Positions 21,223 through 33,345 of a stretch of DNA of 64,000 nucleotides are shown here, one piece after another (positions within the stretch are counted from its first letter, which is position 1; every line of letters starts with the position of its first letter). Where the stretch lies: NCBI RefSeq assembly GCF_004193775.1, contig NC_041003.1, forward strand, positions 23,056,877 through 23,120,876. Direction: 5' to 3'. The translations under genes were made by a program, and so were the position numbers. Under the pieces are notes generated by a model. That model did no database searches. It was not told the origin of the DNA and saw only the letters and a program-made list of their open reading frames with translations. The stretch is from Glycine soja. Lineage: Eukaryota; Streptophyta; Magnoliopsida; Fabales; Fabaceae.

Positions 21223-21546
21223 GTTCCTCCGGGAACAACAAGTCATTTACATGCGGAAATTTCATGGTCACCCGCGACTCTCGTCAACCGAGAGGAGCGA
21301 AATTAGTGTCATACACTGATTTTCGTCCGGGGACCTTTGCTTGATGACATGCGACCATTCTTTGGTCCTTGTGAGGTGCTTGGCATCCATCATTAGGCAA
21401 TTTGTGAAATTCTGGGAACAACAAATCATTTGCATGTGGGGATTTTATGGTCACCCGCGACTCTCGTCAAATCGAGAGGAACGAAATTAGTGTCTTATCT
21501 TTACTTTCCTTTTATCTCCAATAAAAGACAAGTAAAGAGGGGCAAC
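21223..21546 (+). repeat. Duplicated 3' UTR/LTR-start segment and polypurine tract
   Basis: About 80 bp before the polypurine tract (from GGGAACAACAA) is present twice. Between the copies lies about 110 bp matching the start of the LTR (21308-21417). The true polypurine tract, AGTAAAGAGGGG, is at 21531-21542 just before the LTR at 21547. A TCTTTACTT...AAGTAAAGA inverted repeat leads into it. Confidence 0.75.
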
Positions 21547-23206
21547 TGTCATACCCTAATTTCGTCCGGGGACCTTTGCTTGATGACATGCGACCTTTCT
21601 TTGGTCCTTGTGAGGTGCTTGGCATCCATCATTAGGCAATTTGTGAAATTCCAGGACATGCCGAAAAACCAAAAAAATATTGATGCACAATCCGTAAGTT
21701 TCCGTGACACACCGGAAATCAAATGGAAGCATCGTTGCATAATTAAGTGAGGTTCCGTAACATTCCGTAAGTCAAAAGGGGGATGATTATGTAATCCGCA
21801 AGGTTCCATAACATTACGGAAAGAAAACAAGTATCGTTACGAAATTCGTAAGTTTCCGTAACTTTACGAAAAAAGAATCACCAAAAAACAGCAGAGGGGG
21901 GTGTACTTAGTAAAAATGGGGGTGCAAATAGCACCCAGGCCCACTTGGGTCCTCCAGAATATTCCTCCAGAAGGCTGTTGCTTCTGGAGGAAGCAACCTG
22001 GCTCGCCTGGGCGAGCTGAGCTCGCCTGGGCGGCAACCACCTCCCCTATTTTGCTATAAATAGGGGAGGAAGTGAAGAAGAAAAGGGTTCAGCCCCTTTG
22101 GCACTTCTCTCTCTTTCGAATTTGCTTGGAAAAATCGTTTCCGTGAAGAAAATCTAAGCCGAGGCGCTTCCGAAACGTTTCCGTAACGTTTTCCGTGAAG
22201 AATTTCGCAAAGGTTTCAACCGTTCTTCGACGTTCTTCATTCGTTCTTCATCGTTCTTCGATCTTCAACGGGTAAGTACCTCGAACCAAGCTTTTCGATT
22301 CATTCTATGTACCCGTAGTGGTCCACATTGTGTTTCGTGCATTTTTATTCTCGTTTTGTTTACTTTTTATACCCCCTGTTGACGTGCTTAAGCCATTTTA
22401 CTTAAGTCATTTCTCGCTTAACTTAAAAATAAAATAAATTTCCACCGAACGTTTGAATTGTATTATCCATTAACTTCGGTTAAAATAAATTCCGACCATT
22501 CGGTCGTGCCGTAACCACGTTGGAAATCAAAAAGAGGTAAAAAATAATATAATAATCAAAAAGACATCTTTTAGTAAAATAAAGCGGAAAATCAATCGGA
22601 CGTTTTCTCTTTGGGATTTCTCATTCTTAATCGAATTGATTAATAACTAAAGTGAAACTAAAGGCTAAAATCAATTCGCCTAGTCAAGCTCGTCCATAAA
22701 AATAGGCTTTTGAAGTTTGTCATTTCATTTTCTCACTAAGTAAAATGGATCATTTTTAAGGTCCAACGCCTTAAAATGATCACCCCTTAAAGTAAAAAAG
22801 AATCACTTGATAAAAAAGAACTACGTAGGTCTGATTTCCTCATCGCAATTGAGGAATACGTAGGAGCAAAGGGAAACACCCTTGTCGACCACAAAAAAGA
22901 AAAAAATATAAAAAGGGTATAAAGGATATAAGAACATAAAAGGGAACATAAAAATCAAAGTCATGTTTGCACATTCGATTAAAGGCTGCCGTCCCTTGGG
23001 ACGGGCGTGTGGGGTGCTAATACCTTCCCCGTGTGTAAATACAACTCCCGAACCTTTCACTAAAAAGTTCGTAGATCGCGTCTTTTCCGGTTTTTCCGAC
23101 GTTTTCCTCAAATAAACGTTGGTGGCGACTCCGCGCGTATTCCTTTCGTGGAACACGCATCCCGCGAGTCACGCGTCGCCCTCCCGCCGAAGGGTAGGTT
23201 GCGACA
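21547..23206 (+). repeat. Middle LTR of the Ogre 2 dimer
   Basis: The 1660-bp LTR has TG...CA ends (TGTCATACCC to TTGCGACA). The TATA box TATAAATA is at 22055-22062, with the two GC-rich palindromes just upstream. A TACGTAGG stem-loop unit is at 22818-22867. It differs from the LTR at 38114-39772 by about one substitution and one A-run indel. Confidence 0.93.
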
Positions 23207-23227
23207 GTTGGCGACTCCACTGGGGAC
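23207..23227 (+). promoter_or_regulatory. Primer binding site of Ogre 2
   Basis: TGGCGACTCCACTGGGGA directly follows the LTR, the same arginine-tRNA-type site as in Ogre 1. It shows that the LTR at 21547 acts as a 5' LTR for the body to its right. Confidence 0.88.
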
Positions 23228-24080
23228 TGTTTTTTAGAGAGTTAGGCCATTTAATCTTGTACAATGTTTTATCATGACTTTCTCCTTTGTTGGTTTCCCT
23301 TTATTTGTCTTATGTTCTTGTGTATATAAACTATTTGTTGCTTTTAGTGTGTTTTAGAATGTATGCATGAGGTAAATATTTATTCATTTGATGCACACAA
23401 ACACTAACACTATTTGCACACACTGTGAGTGAAAAAGGGCCCTATACCCGGGTTCATGGGAACATAAGGAGTGGAGGTGAATCTGTGATCATGCTAGGTC
23501 TCCGACTTGCTTGATTACAGTGAACCCTCATCTAGAGCTTTTCTCTTTGAAAACTTATTGTTGCTAGTAGTCCCTACTGCTGCAGTATGTTCTTCGAAGG
23601 GGATGATACCTCTAGAAACCATCAAGAGAGATATGACTACCTTGGGGATTATTGCTAAAAGCCTAGTTAGTTCTCTCCCTTATAGGTCCCTTAAATAGGG
23701 GCACGGAGCAAACACGCTGCGTGCCATTTTTCACACTGCCATGCATAAGTATCATATACCCGTTTGCTTATGTTCAGTGAATATTATCATACTATGTACA
23801 TCCCCGTATTGTACCTTTCGCATGTGCATCATGTGCGGGTTCCGTCTTAATCCCCTCTCTTGGGCAAACCAACGGAGGGTCCGTGTCACCTTCTTAAATA
23901 CATACGTTGGGCACTTTGCTACCCCAAGACGTTGTATCTAAGAAGGAGACAATTTCCCGAGCTCCCGTATTCATAAATTGCATCCGTGTCATATGCATTC
24001 CTTCATGCATTCATCCATTCCACCCATGATAGATGTCGGAGTTTTGATTCGCACTAGATTTTATTTCACTTTAGTAAAAC
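23228..24080 (+). other. Ogre 2 leader
   Basis: This non-coding leader is close to that of Ogre 1. A block near 23865-23955, with ACCTTCTTAA and GGGCACT, is repeated after ORF1 near 26090-26190, so ORF1 sits between direct repeats. Confidence 0.65.
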
Positions 24081-25954
24081 ATGGGATCAAGTCAAAAGCC
24101 TTCGCTTAAAAAGAGGTTTTATCAAGTCAAAATCAAGAGCTTAGAGGTCACCAGTTTACGAAAGTTCGGGCAATTAATGGGTCAACTTCAACGGCAAGCC
24201 TTCCGCAAAGCCTATGGTAAGCATTTGGGACCTAGCTAGGGTAGAAGTCTCCATGGAACCAATTGCCTCCCTCGCCCAGTATTATGATCAGCCGTTGAGG
24301 TGCTTCATCTTTGGGGACTTCCAGCTATCACCAATGGTGGAAGAATTTGAAGAGATCCTAGGATGTCCTCTAGGGGGAAGGAAACCATACCTCTTCTCAG
24401 GGTTCTACCCCTCATTGGCCAGAATTTCTAAAAAAGTCCAAATCTCGGCGCAGGAATTAGACCGCCAAAGGCAAGTCGAAAATGGGGTGGTCGGAATACC
24501 GAGAAAATATTTGGAGGTAAAAGCAAGAATCTTGGCAGATAAAGGCGAGTGGACCCCATTCATAGATATTCTCACACTGTTGATTTTCGAGGGAGTCCTC
24601 TTTCCAAATGTGGATGGGTTGGTGGACCTGGCAGCGATCGACGTTTTTCTCGCCTATCATAACCACAAGGAAAGTCCGGTTGTCGCTATGCTAGCCGACC
24701 TATATGACACCTTCGACCGAAGATGTGAAGAAAGCAATGCAAGGATTGTTTGCTGTACTCCAGCTCTCTATGTGGGGCTGGTTTCACACCTTTTTCTCCA
24801 AGAAGGTAGGCCCGTCTATCCGCTACAAGGTTACCGCTCGTGCGTCGAAAAAGGAAAGGCGAATTGGGACCAACTCTTGGCTAGCATGGGGGGGCGTCTG
24901 TTAATTGGTTCCCTCGCTAGAAGGAAGGAAGAATCAAGATTCTATCTTCATGCGAAGGATGTCCAAATGTTCCTTTGATGGGAACAAGGGGTTGTATTAA
25001 TTATAATCCCGTTCTCGCCATAAGACAGCTTGGCTACCCCATGAGAGGAGCGCCATTAGACGAAAGCATCACGCCTTTCATCGCACGGGGTTTTAGTGAC
25101 CACAACGCGAGGGTACTCCAAGGAGTTCGCAAGGCATGGGATGCGGCGTGAAGAAAGGACAGAGAGCTTAGGGGAAGCAGTAATGGGATCATCGGCAGCT
25201 ATCATAAGTGGCTGAGAGTCCGAACACAAGGATTGGATTGGCTCCCAAATCTAAAGACTGTGAGGGACGATGAGGTTAAAGCTTCAGAAGAAAGTGATGA
25301 GGTACAAGCCCTAAAGGCAGAGCTTGAAAGAGCCCGAGTAGTCGAAGAGAAGTTCAAGTCCATAGCCATCAAAGTCTGAAAAGAGTATGATGAACTAAGG
25401 GACGTCAATATGGCCACCGCTGAAGCCTTGGAACGAGAAACCAAGAAGGCCCGAAAGGAAGAACACGTGCCAACAAAGTTTTGAGGGGCTTTATAGGGCA
25501 GCAATAGTAAGCTCAAGCTCCGAAGAGGTGAAAGGAATCATCACGGGTCAAAGGCATGATCTTGAAGGACGAGCTAAAGGCTTACCTTAGGTCGAAAAGA
25601 AATTTGTCCCAACAGTTAAGCGAGACTGAAGGGAATATGTGGGCCGTCATCGATGAGTGCAAAGAGAAGCTAAATCTAGCGGCGACTCACGAGCAAAGGC
25701 TAGAGGATGAGTACGCCAAGATATCAGCAGAAAGCGAAGCAAGGGAGAGGGTAATTGATTCATGGCACCAAGAGGCAACAATGTGGACGGACCGATTTGC
25801 TCTTACTTTGAACAGGAGTCAAGAACTTCCCCGATTGCTAGCCAAGGCCAAAGCAATGGCGGACACCTACTCCGCCCCCAAGAAGATCCACGGACTTCTC
25901 AGCTATTGTCAACATATGATAGACTTAATGGACCATATGATTAGAAACCGCTAG
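24081..25954 (+). pseudogene. Ogre 2 ORF1, broken
   Basis: This is homologous along its length to Ogre 1 ORF1. It starts with the conserved Met-Gly at 24081 and ends with the same MIRNR-type C-terminus. A one-base insertion near 24230 shifts the frame, and further breaks lie near 24978, 25150 and 25480. The open pieces are 24214-24978 and 25556-25954. It cannot make the full protein. Confidence 0.85.
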
Positions 25955-27113
25955 GAAGTTTGTATTGTCGCTCAGATCTTGACTAGTTATAACTTTTTGA
26001 ATAAAATGAGTTTATCCCACGTTTTTACTCCAAAAATCAGTGCGAATCAAGTCACTCCCGCATTTTATCTCTAGCATGCATTGTATGTTGGTCTCGTCCT
26101 TTGTCACGGGAAGCCGGAAGGTCCATATCACCTTCTTAATTGTGCACATGGGGCACTGCGCCCCCAAATGCGCAAGTAAGAAGAGATAATTTTCCGGGCT
26201 CTCGTGTCCGTAAAATGCATTCATATCATGCACCACATAAGCATCTCTTCATAACATCATAATGGACATATCCTGCATTTGTCCGTTATCATATTCCAGC
26301 CTCACATTTTGCATGAGTCATGGCATCATCATGCATATGCGTTCAACAAACTTTTTGATCTGCAAAATTGCATACCATTTGTTTTCATGTTTGCTCATCC
26401 TTGCATTTTCCTCTACAAAACAAAAACAAAAAGGGGGAAGCGTGAAACTTCACACTACATTCTTAGTTTCATGTGTTAGGCACCACGAGCCAACCATGTT
26501 GGGATCATAAACCCGTTTCACTTAAAAACAAAATAATTGAACATGGTACCTAATGCATGGTTAACTAGGAAATGGTGTTTCTTCGGGCATCTCAAATTCA
26601 TAATTACATTTTCCGTGCATAAGCTTAAAGTATGCCCGAGTCATTCATCCCTATGAGATGTTGTTGAAGTATTGGCGATCAGAATTGCCATTCCTTGGAT
26701 TATAGGGTTGAACCAAGCTCATGCTTTTACAAAAAGGTTCATCAAGTCAAGTTGAAATATGGAAGTAACCGTCTTGCAAAATTGGGGCAAAAGATGAATC
26801 GAGTCACATCACTGCTTCGTCTACTGCCAAACATATTTAGGATTATTGATGTCCTTGTTACTTCCAGTTTCACCTTGACAAAGATGTCATGGACCATGTT
26901 GAAAATCTAAATTGATTCAACCCCATATCCTGCGTAAAAATTCGCAATACTTCAACTGTACATCATTCGCATACATCCATGCTTTTCATTGGTTGCATTG
27001 CTCATTGCATTCTTTCCTTGAAAAATAAAATAAAATGAACTTAATCATTGTTATCAAAAAGAAAAGGACACGCTTTACGACGCCCTTACCGAACTCGTGC
27101 TAGAGCTAGAGTA
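25955..27113 (+). other. Ogre 2 spacer between ORF1 and gag
   Basis: This is about 1.1 kb without a credible gene. It is closely matched by 60370-61405 in Ogre 4. It carries the second copy of the direct-repeat block that flanks ORF1 (26090-26190). Confidence 0.6.
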
Positions 27114-28847
27114 ATGGGTGAAGCAGAGGAGATACAAGAGAAGATGAAGGCCGACATGGAGGCCATTAAAGAGAAAATGGCCACAATGATGGAGGCCATG
27201 ATGAGCGTGAAGAAGATAATGGAAGCCAATGCGGTTGCAATTGCCGCTACCAGCGTTGTTGCTAAGGTGAACCCGACGTCCCCGTCCGGCCTCAAGCAAA
27301 TGAATCATCCAACCTCAAATATGGTAGGCAAAGATTTAGGAAGTACGGGTGGCCCCCATGATGTGCAAATTCAAAACGAGCACGCCTTCCCATCATATGG
27401 CTTGCCTCCCAACTATACACCACCCAACGTGGCGTACACTCTCAATGAAAATCTCAATAACTCCACTCCGATGCTCATTGAGAACCAATAACCTCAATCT
27501 GATCAGGCACATATCTCTCAAACCATGGGGGAGACACATGAAATTCCCCACCACAATCTAGCTGACTTCGAGCCTTGGCTCGGATATGCCACTGAAGGGA
27601 AAGCAGTTGGTGGTATACCCTTTGAAAACACTTTGGAGGGCCCTCAGTTTCGCCCGCAACTACAACTATTGCATTTTGCGGTGGGAAGAGCCCCTCCTGC
27701 TATGGCCGAAAAGGGAAAGTTGGATCATTTAGAGGAAAGGCTCAGGGCCATTGAAGGAGGTGAAGATTATGCCTTTGCTAACCCAAAAGAGTTGTTCCTA
27801 GAACCCAATATCATCACCCCTCCCAAGTTCAAGGTGCTGGACTTTGACAAGTACAAGGGGACTACTTGCCCCAAGAACCATCTAAAGATGTATTATCAGA
27901 AGATGGGGGCATGCGCAAAAGATAAGGAATTACTGATACATTCATTCCAAGAAAGTCTTACTGGGTAGCTGTTACCTGGTACACTAACTTGGAACCTTCC
28001 CGAGTCCATTCTTGGAAGGACCTAGTGGTGGCCTTCGTTAGGCAGTGTCAGTATAATGTCTTCGGATAGGATGCAACTACAGAACATGTGCAAAAGGGGG
28101 GGGCACAAATCTTTCAAAGAATACACCCAAAGGTGGAGAACCTGGCAGCTCAAAGTGGCACCTCAATGACGAAAAAACGATGACAATGATAGTAGACACA
28201 TTACTAGTATTCTACTATGGAAAAAGGTGGGCTACACACCTTCAAAGCTTTGAGGATTTGGTCTTCGCTAGTGAAAGGATCGATGTGGGTCCGGAAAGAG
28301 GCAAATTTGATCATCCGACTAGGACGACTGAGAAAACTGGGGCAAATGAAGAGGGTGAGAAAGAGGGAGAAACCCATGCTGTGACTGCCATTCCTATACG
28401 GCCAAGTTTCCCACCAAACCCAACAATGTCATTACTCAGTCAATAACAAACCTCCTCCTTACCCACCACCCAGTTATCCACAAAGGCCATCCCTAAATCT
28501 ACCACAAAGTCTTTCTACCGCACTTCCAATGACGAACACCACCTTTAGCACAAACCAAAAACACCAACCAAGAAGTGAATTTTGCAGCGAGAAAGCCTCT
28601 AGAATTCACCCCAATTCCAGTGTCCTATGCTGACTTGCTCCCATATCTACTTGATAATTCAATGGTAGCCATAACCCTAGCCAAGGTTCATCAACCTCCA
28701 TTTCTCCGAGAATACGACTTGAACGCAATGTGTGCTTGTCACGGAGAAGCCCCGGGGCGTTCCATTGAGCATTGTAGGGCTCTGAAGCGTAAGGTGCAAG
28801 GTCTAATTGATGCGGGCTGGCTGAAATTTGAGGAGAATTGCGTGTAA
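27114..28847 (+). pseudogene. gag: Ogre 2 gag, broken, without protease
   Basis: It starts at the Met-Gly shared with Ogre 1 and Ogre 4 gag. The gag-domain block around FDKYKGTTCPKNHLKMY lies at about 27840-27900. A zinc-knuckle-like CACHGEAPGRSIEHC lies near 28730-28780. Stops and shifts occur at 27491, 27968, near 28080 and near 28450. After 28850 there is no protease, RT, RNase H or integrase, so this Ogre copy is non-autonomous. Confidence 0.85.
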
Positions 28848-28850
28848 ATC

Positions 28851-29225
28851 CTGACATTGACAAGAGATGCCACACATGGGGCAATTTTGAAAGCTGTTGT
28901 TAGATGTCTCTAATAACTCACCAGGATTTTCAACTTTCATCGGAATTGGGTGCAAGCCATTGGTCTATTTGCTCAAGCGACCTGTGACCATTCAATAAGA
29001 GGTTACTCGTCTTGTACGTTGGCGGGGCTGCCGTAAAACAAAAAATAAGGCTCAAAACAAATAAGTTTCAAAATAAAAATAAAAAAAGGGAGTTCAAAAA
29101 GAAAAAAAAATCATCATTTGATTGACTGTGTTTTCAAGCAAAAATATAGACGTTCATGTGACCTCATTTTTTCTTTTTAGAGAGAAGTGAGTTATCAAGA
29201 ATAGGATGTTGGACAAATGGCCTCA
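28851..29225 (+). other. Ogre 2 body remnant, non-coding
   Basis: I see no gene. This stretch joins broken gag to the repeat at 29226. Its first part may be decayed gag/protease sequence. A run of A-rich sequence follows at about 29035-29115. Confidence 0.4.
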
Positions 29226-30115
29226 GTTACCTTAAGAAAAAGGGGGGTTGAATTAAGATGCAAATATTATTCCCCAATTAAACTTTCACTCTCTCTTTTC
29301 GGATTAACAATGCACATAGGGACAACCCTTCCCTTGTGTTCAGGAATCCTCTACAACAAGAGACCCACGGTCTCTTAATCCCTTTTCAGAAATAAGAAGA
29401 AGAGAAGAAGAGGTCTCTCGTAAAAGAGGTAGATTGTAAAATGAAGATCAATCAAAAATTCCTTATTGAATAAGCAAGTGGTTGACCAAGGAATCTTTTT
29501 GAGAGGATAAGACATTTCAGTTCAGAAAAACTCTTGATCTTTCGAGAGGATAAAACTGTTTGGGCAATGAAAACTCTCTTTAAAACATTTGATGGCCATT
29601 CATAAACCATTTGAATAGATGTGACTCTTGGAAATTATTTTCTGAAAATCTCCTCTGGTAATCGATTACAAGACTTGTGTAATAGATCACAGGCTTAAAA
29701 TTTGAATAAATTGCTGGTAATCAATTACCATCCATGTGTAATCGATTACACATTATAAATTTTGAATTCAAATTTCTAGTGACTATTATAAACATTTTCA
29801 GCTGCTGGTAATCGATTACCGGAGAGCAAATCTCAATTTGAAATGATAGAATTCTTTGGTCAAACCTTTTGTTTTTTCAATTTGGAAACTTCTTCCAAAA
29901 GATTCTAGAAATCAACTTGATCATATATCTTGACTTTCTTGGATTCTTGTCTTGAATAAAACTTAGAAGCACTTGATCCTTTAGCATCATCAAGACATCA
30001 AAACATCTTGCTTCTACATAGGAGTCATTTGACTTAATCCATCAAAAAATCCTTCAACTATTTCTCGTCCTTGGAAAATTCTTTTTGCAAGAATCAACTG
30101 CTTCTTTCATTCTTC
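29226..30115. mobile_element. Unclassified non-coding repeat with ATCGAT-centred palindromes
   Basis: It starts near AAGGGGGGTTGAAT, a start I associate with legume repeats, as does 54363. At 29655-29825 it holds several ATCGAT-centred inverted motifs: GGTAATCGATTACC, GTGTAATCGATTACAC and the variant GGTAATCAATTACC. No coding region and no clear target-site duplication were found, so the limits are approximate. Confidence 0.4.
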
Positions 30116-30142
30116 CTCACTACGAGGCTATGAAAACAAGAC

Positions 30143-30360
30143 AACGATTGGTACCTCAAAGCCTTACACTGGGGCAATGAGGGGCATCGTGCATGAGCCT
30201 CAAGTGAACCTAGGGGCAGATTAGAAGTTCTCACCCAATAGGTTCCCTCCTACAAGGTCATGACGAAAGAAAACGATTGGTACCTCAAAGCCTTACACTG
30301 GGGCAATGAGGGGCACCGTTCATGAGCCTCAAGTGAACATAGGGGCCGATCAAAAGTTCT
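30143..30360 (+). repeat. Two direct repeats, 129 bp apart
   Basis: A roughly 90-bp unit beginning AACGATTGGTACCTCAAAGC occurs at 30143 and 30272 with a few differences. It lies in the non-coding part of Ogre 2 before the hairpin array. The stretch from 30361 to 30850 shows no gene and has an AT-rich run near 30585-30635. Confidence 0.75.
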
Positions 30361-30854
30361 CACCCATCGAGGTTTTTAACAAAAAAAAGGGGGACAAGCC
30401 CTGGAATTTCAATAGATTGATTAATTATCAAACGACTTCATTCCCGTCACTCCAAAACGGTCAAGTGACTAAATCAAAAAGAACATACACTCTGAGGGAG
30501 TTCCCGGAGAGATTTGCAAAAAGATAGGATGAGGTTGCATGAATTATCACCTTTTTCAAAAGGGCAGTCAATCTGTGTTTTCCAAAAAAATAAATAAATA
30601 AATAAATAAAAAAAAATCAAAATCAAAATCACAAAATAGGGAAAGAATGTCATGAACATTGTACAATTTTCCATAACATTGCATTATTGCATACAAAGCC
30701 TGCATTTACTACATTTCAAGATGAAGGTTGCATACATTTGCATCCCCAAAAAAATCATTATGTTCATATTAGGTAATAAGTGAATAGATGAGAGGCCCTC
30801 TCAAAGAGTCGACCTCTTCCTTTCTTGTAAAGTCCTTTGGTACTTGTACCTATT

Positions 30855-32190
30855 GGCTCACCTCCAGAGGACTACATGTCCTCGCCTTGAGAGGGCTGCA
30901 CGCCCTCACCTTGGGTACTAGTTACGCTCACCTTTTAGAGGACTACACGTCCTCGCCAACAGAGGGCTGCACGCCCTCACCTTCAGAGGACTACATGTCC
31001 TCGCCTTGAGAGGGCTACACGCCCTCACCTTGGGTACTAGTTACCCTCACCGTTGAGAGGACTACACGTCCTCGCCTTGAGAGGACTACACGTCCTCACC
31101 ATCAGAGGGCTGCACGCCCTCACCTCCAGAGGACTACATGTCCTCGCCTTGAGATGGCTACACGCCCTCACCTTGGGTACTAGTTACCCTCACCGTTGAG
31201 AGGACTACACGTCCTCGCCTTGAGAGGACTACACGTCCTCACCATCAGAGGACTGCACGCCCTCACCTCCAGAGGACTACATGTCCTCGCCTTGAGAGGG
31301 CTACACGCCCTCACCTTGGGTACTAGTTACCCTCACCGTCAGAGGACTACACGTCCTCGCCTTGAGAGGACTACACGTCCTCACCACCAGAGGGCTGCAC
31401 GCCCTCACCTCCAGAGGACTATAAGTCCTCGCCTTGAGAGGGCTACACGCCCTCACCTTGGGTACTAGTTACCTTCACCTTCAGAGGACTACACGTCCTC
31501 GCCTTCAAAGGGTCATGTACCTTCAACTTCAGAGGACTACACGTCCTCGCCGTCAAAGGGTCATGTGCCTTCACCTTTGTAGGGCTACACGTCCTCACCA
31601 TCAGAGGGCTGCACGCCCTTACCTCTAGAGGACTACATGTCCTCGCCTTGAGAGGGCTACACGCCCTCACCTTGGGTACTAGTTACCCTCACCGTCAGAG
31701 GACTACACGTCCTCGCCTTGAGAGGACTACACGTCCTCACCACCAGAGGGCTGCACGCCCTCACCTCCAGAGGACTATAAGTCCTCGCCTTGAGAGGGCT
31801 ACATGCCCTCACCTTGGGTACTAGTTACCTTCACCTTCAGAGGACTACACGTCCTCGCCTTCAAAGGGTCATGTACCTTCAACTTCAGAGGACTACACGT
31901 CCTCGCCGTCAAAGGGTCATGTGCCTTCACCTTTGTAGGGCTACACGCCCTCACCTTCAGAGGACTACACGTCCTCACCTTTAGAAGACTACACGTCCTC
32001 GCCATCAAAGGACTACATGTTCCCCATTTTCAAAGGGGGGCATGCCCTCACCTTTAGATGATTGCACGTCCTTGCCATCATAGGACTACACTCCCTCGCC
32101 TTCGAAAGGCGACACGTCCTGAACTTCAGAGGGCTACACGCCCTCGCCTATAGAGGACTACGCGTCCTCACTTTCAGTGGGCTCCATATC
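30855..32190 (+). repeat. Array of about 22-bp hairpin units in Ogre 2 3' UTR
   Basis: Dozens of units follow one another: AGAGGACTACACGTCCTC, AGAGGGCTACACGCCCTC, GGGTACTAGTTACCC and related forms, joined by short linkers. Each unit is a perfect or near-perfect hairpin. Units differ at both arms together, for example GAGGAC/GTCCTC against GAGGGC/GCCCTC. Higher-order repeats exist; one block recurs 356 bp apart (31505 and 31861). The same array type remains, decayed, at 39780-39890 in Ogre 3. Confidence 0.9.
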
Positions 32191-32299
32191 CACACCTTAA
32201 GATAATTTAAGGTCCTCTGTCCTTAAATGCTTAACCGAGACTTGCACTCCCGGTTAAGGGACCAGTAGTTTCCTTTTAACGGTTCCTGGGCCACCCCCT

Positions 32300-33345
32300 T
32301 GTTAGTGCTTAGCTCTACTGAGTGTTTAAAAGATTGGCTAAGATTTTGTTAAAACATAAGCACTTAGACAATGAAGGAAAGCTGGAGTTGCTGCACATGA
32401 TGTCCAACGTTATGTCAAGGAATCAGATCGGGCTGCACAATGCACAAGACAAGATAAAATGTCAAATGAAGAATTGAAGCTGCAGGATCCACGATGTCGG
32501 ATACAATGTCCAGGACATCTTGCCCGAAAATACTGGACACATAAATCTGTTATATCTTTAACAGATTATTGTGCAGTTAGCAACAGATTAGACGATCTAT
32601 CTTGAGGAACGAATTAAAAGATAATTAAAGTTCGAATTACAAACTAGAAGAGTTCGTTCAGGGATTAAAGATTAAAGATAAAAACTAAAAGATCAAACTT
32701 GATCTTTTAGATCTTTAAGTGCAGATTTTTCGGGAGAATGATAGATCTCATCCAGCACAAGTAGTTGCAGCCCAGATACGCACACTGCTATATAAACATG
32801 AAGGCTGCACGGGTTTTGTACCAAGTCCGGGATTGAAGAGTTATTTTGTGAGTTTTGGGACTTGAGTCTTTTGTGAGCCACCTTGATGTTACTCTAACAT
32901 CGAGTGTTGGACCTGAGTGTGTAGAGTTGATCTCTATAGTGTGTAGAGTTGATCTCTATAGTGTGTGGAGTTGATCTCTATTGTTCAGAGAGCAATCTCT
33001 GGTGTGTATTTGAATTAATTGTAAACACGGGAGAGTGATTGAGAGGGAGTGAGAGGGGTTTCTCATATCTAAGAGTGGCTCTTAGGTAGAGATTGCACGG
33101 GTAGTGGTTAGGTGAGAAGGTTGTAAACAGTGGCTGTTAGATCTTCGAACTAACACTATTTTAGTGGATTTCCTCCCTGGCTTGGTAGCCCCCAGATGTA
33201 GGTGAGGTTGCACCGAACTGGGTTAACAATTCTCTTGTGTTATTTACTTGTTTAATCTGTTCATACGGTCATATACAAGCTGCATGTTCTGAAGCGCGAT
33301 GTCGTGACATCCTGTACGACATCTGTCCCCAGTATCAGAATTTCA
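32300..33345 (+). mobile_element. Solo SIRE LTR with CCCCT target-site duplication
   Basis: It is the same 1046-bp LTR as 15730-16775, here with no internal SIRE sequence on either side. CCCCT precedes it (32295-32299) and follows it (33346-33350). In Ogre 3 (about 40003-40015) the homologous sequence reads across without an LTR and with one CCCCT, so an empty site is visible. Confidence 0.93.

Noticed and set aside
30788..32057. Arg/His/Leu-rich ORFs over the 22-bp hairpin array
   Set aside because: They are simple-sequence translations of the array on both strands with no independent support.
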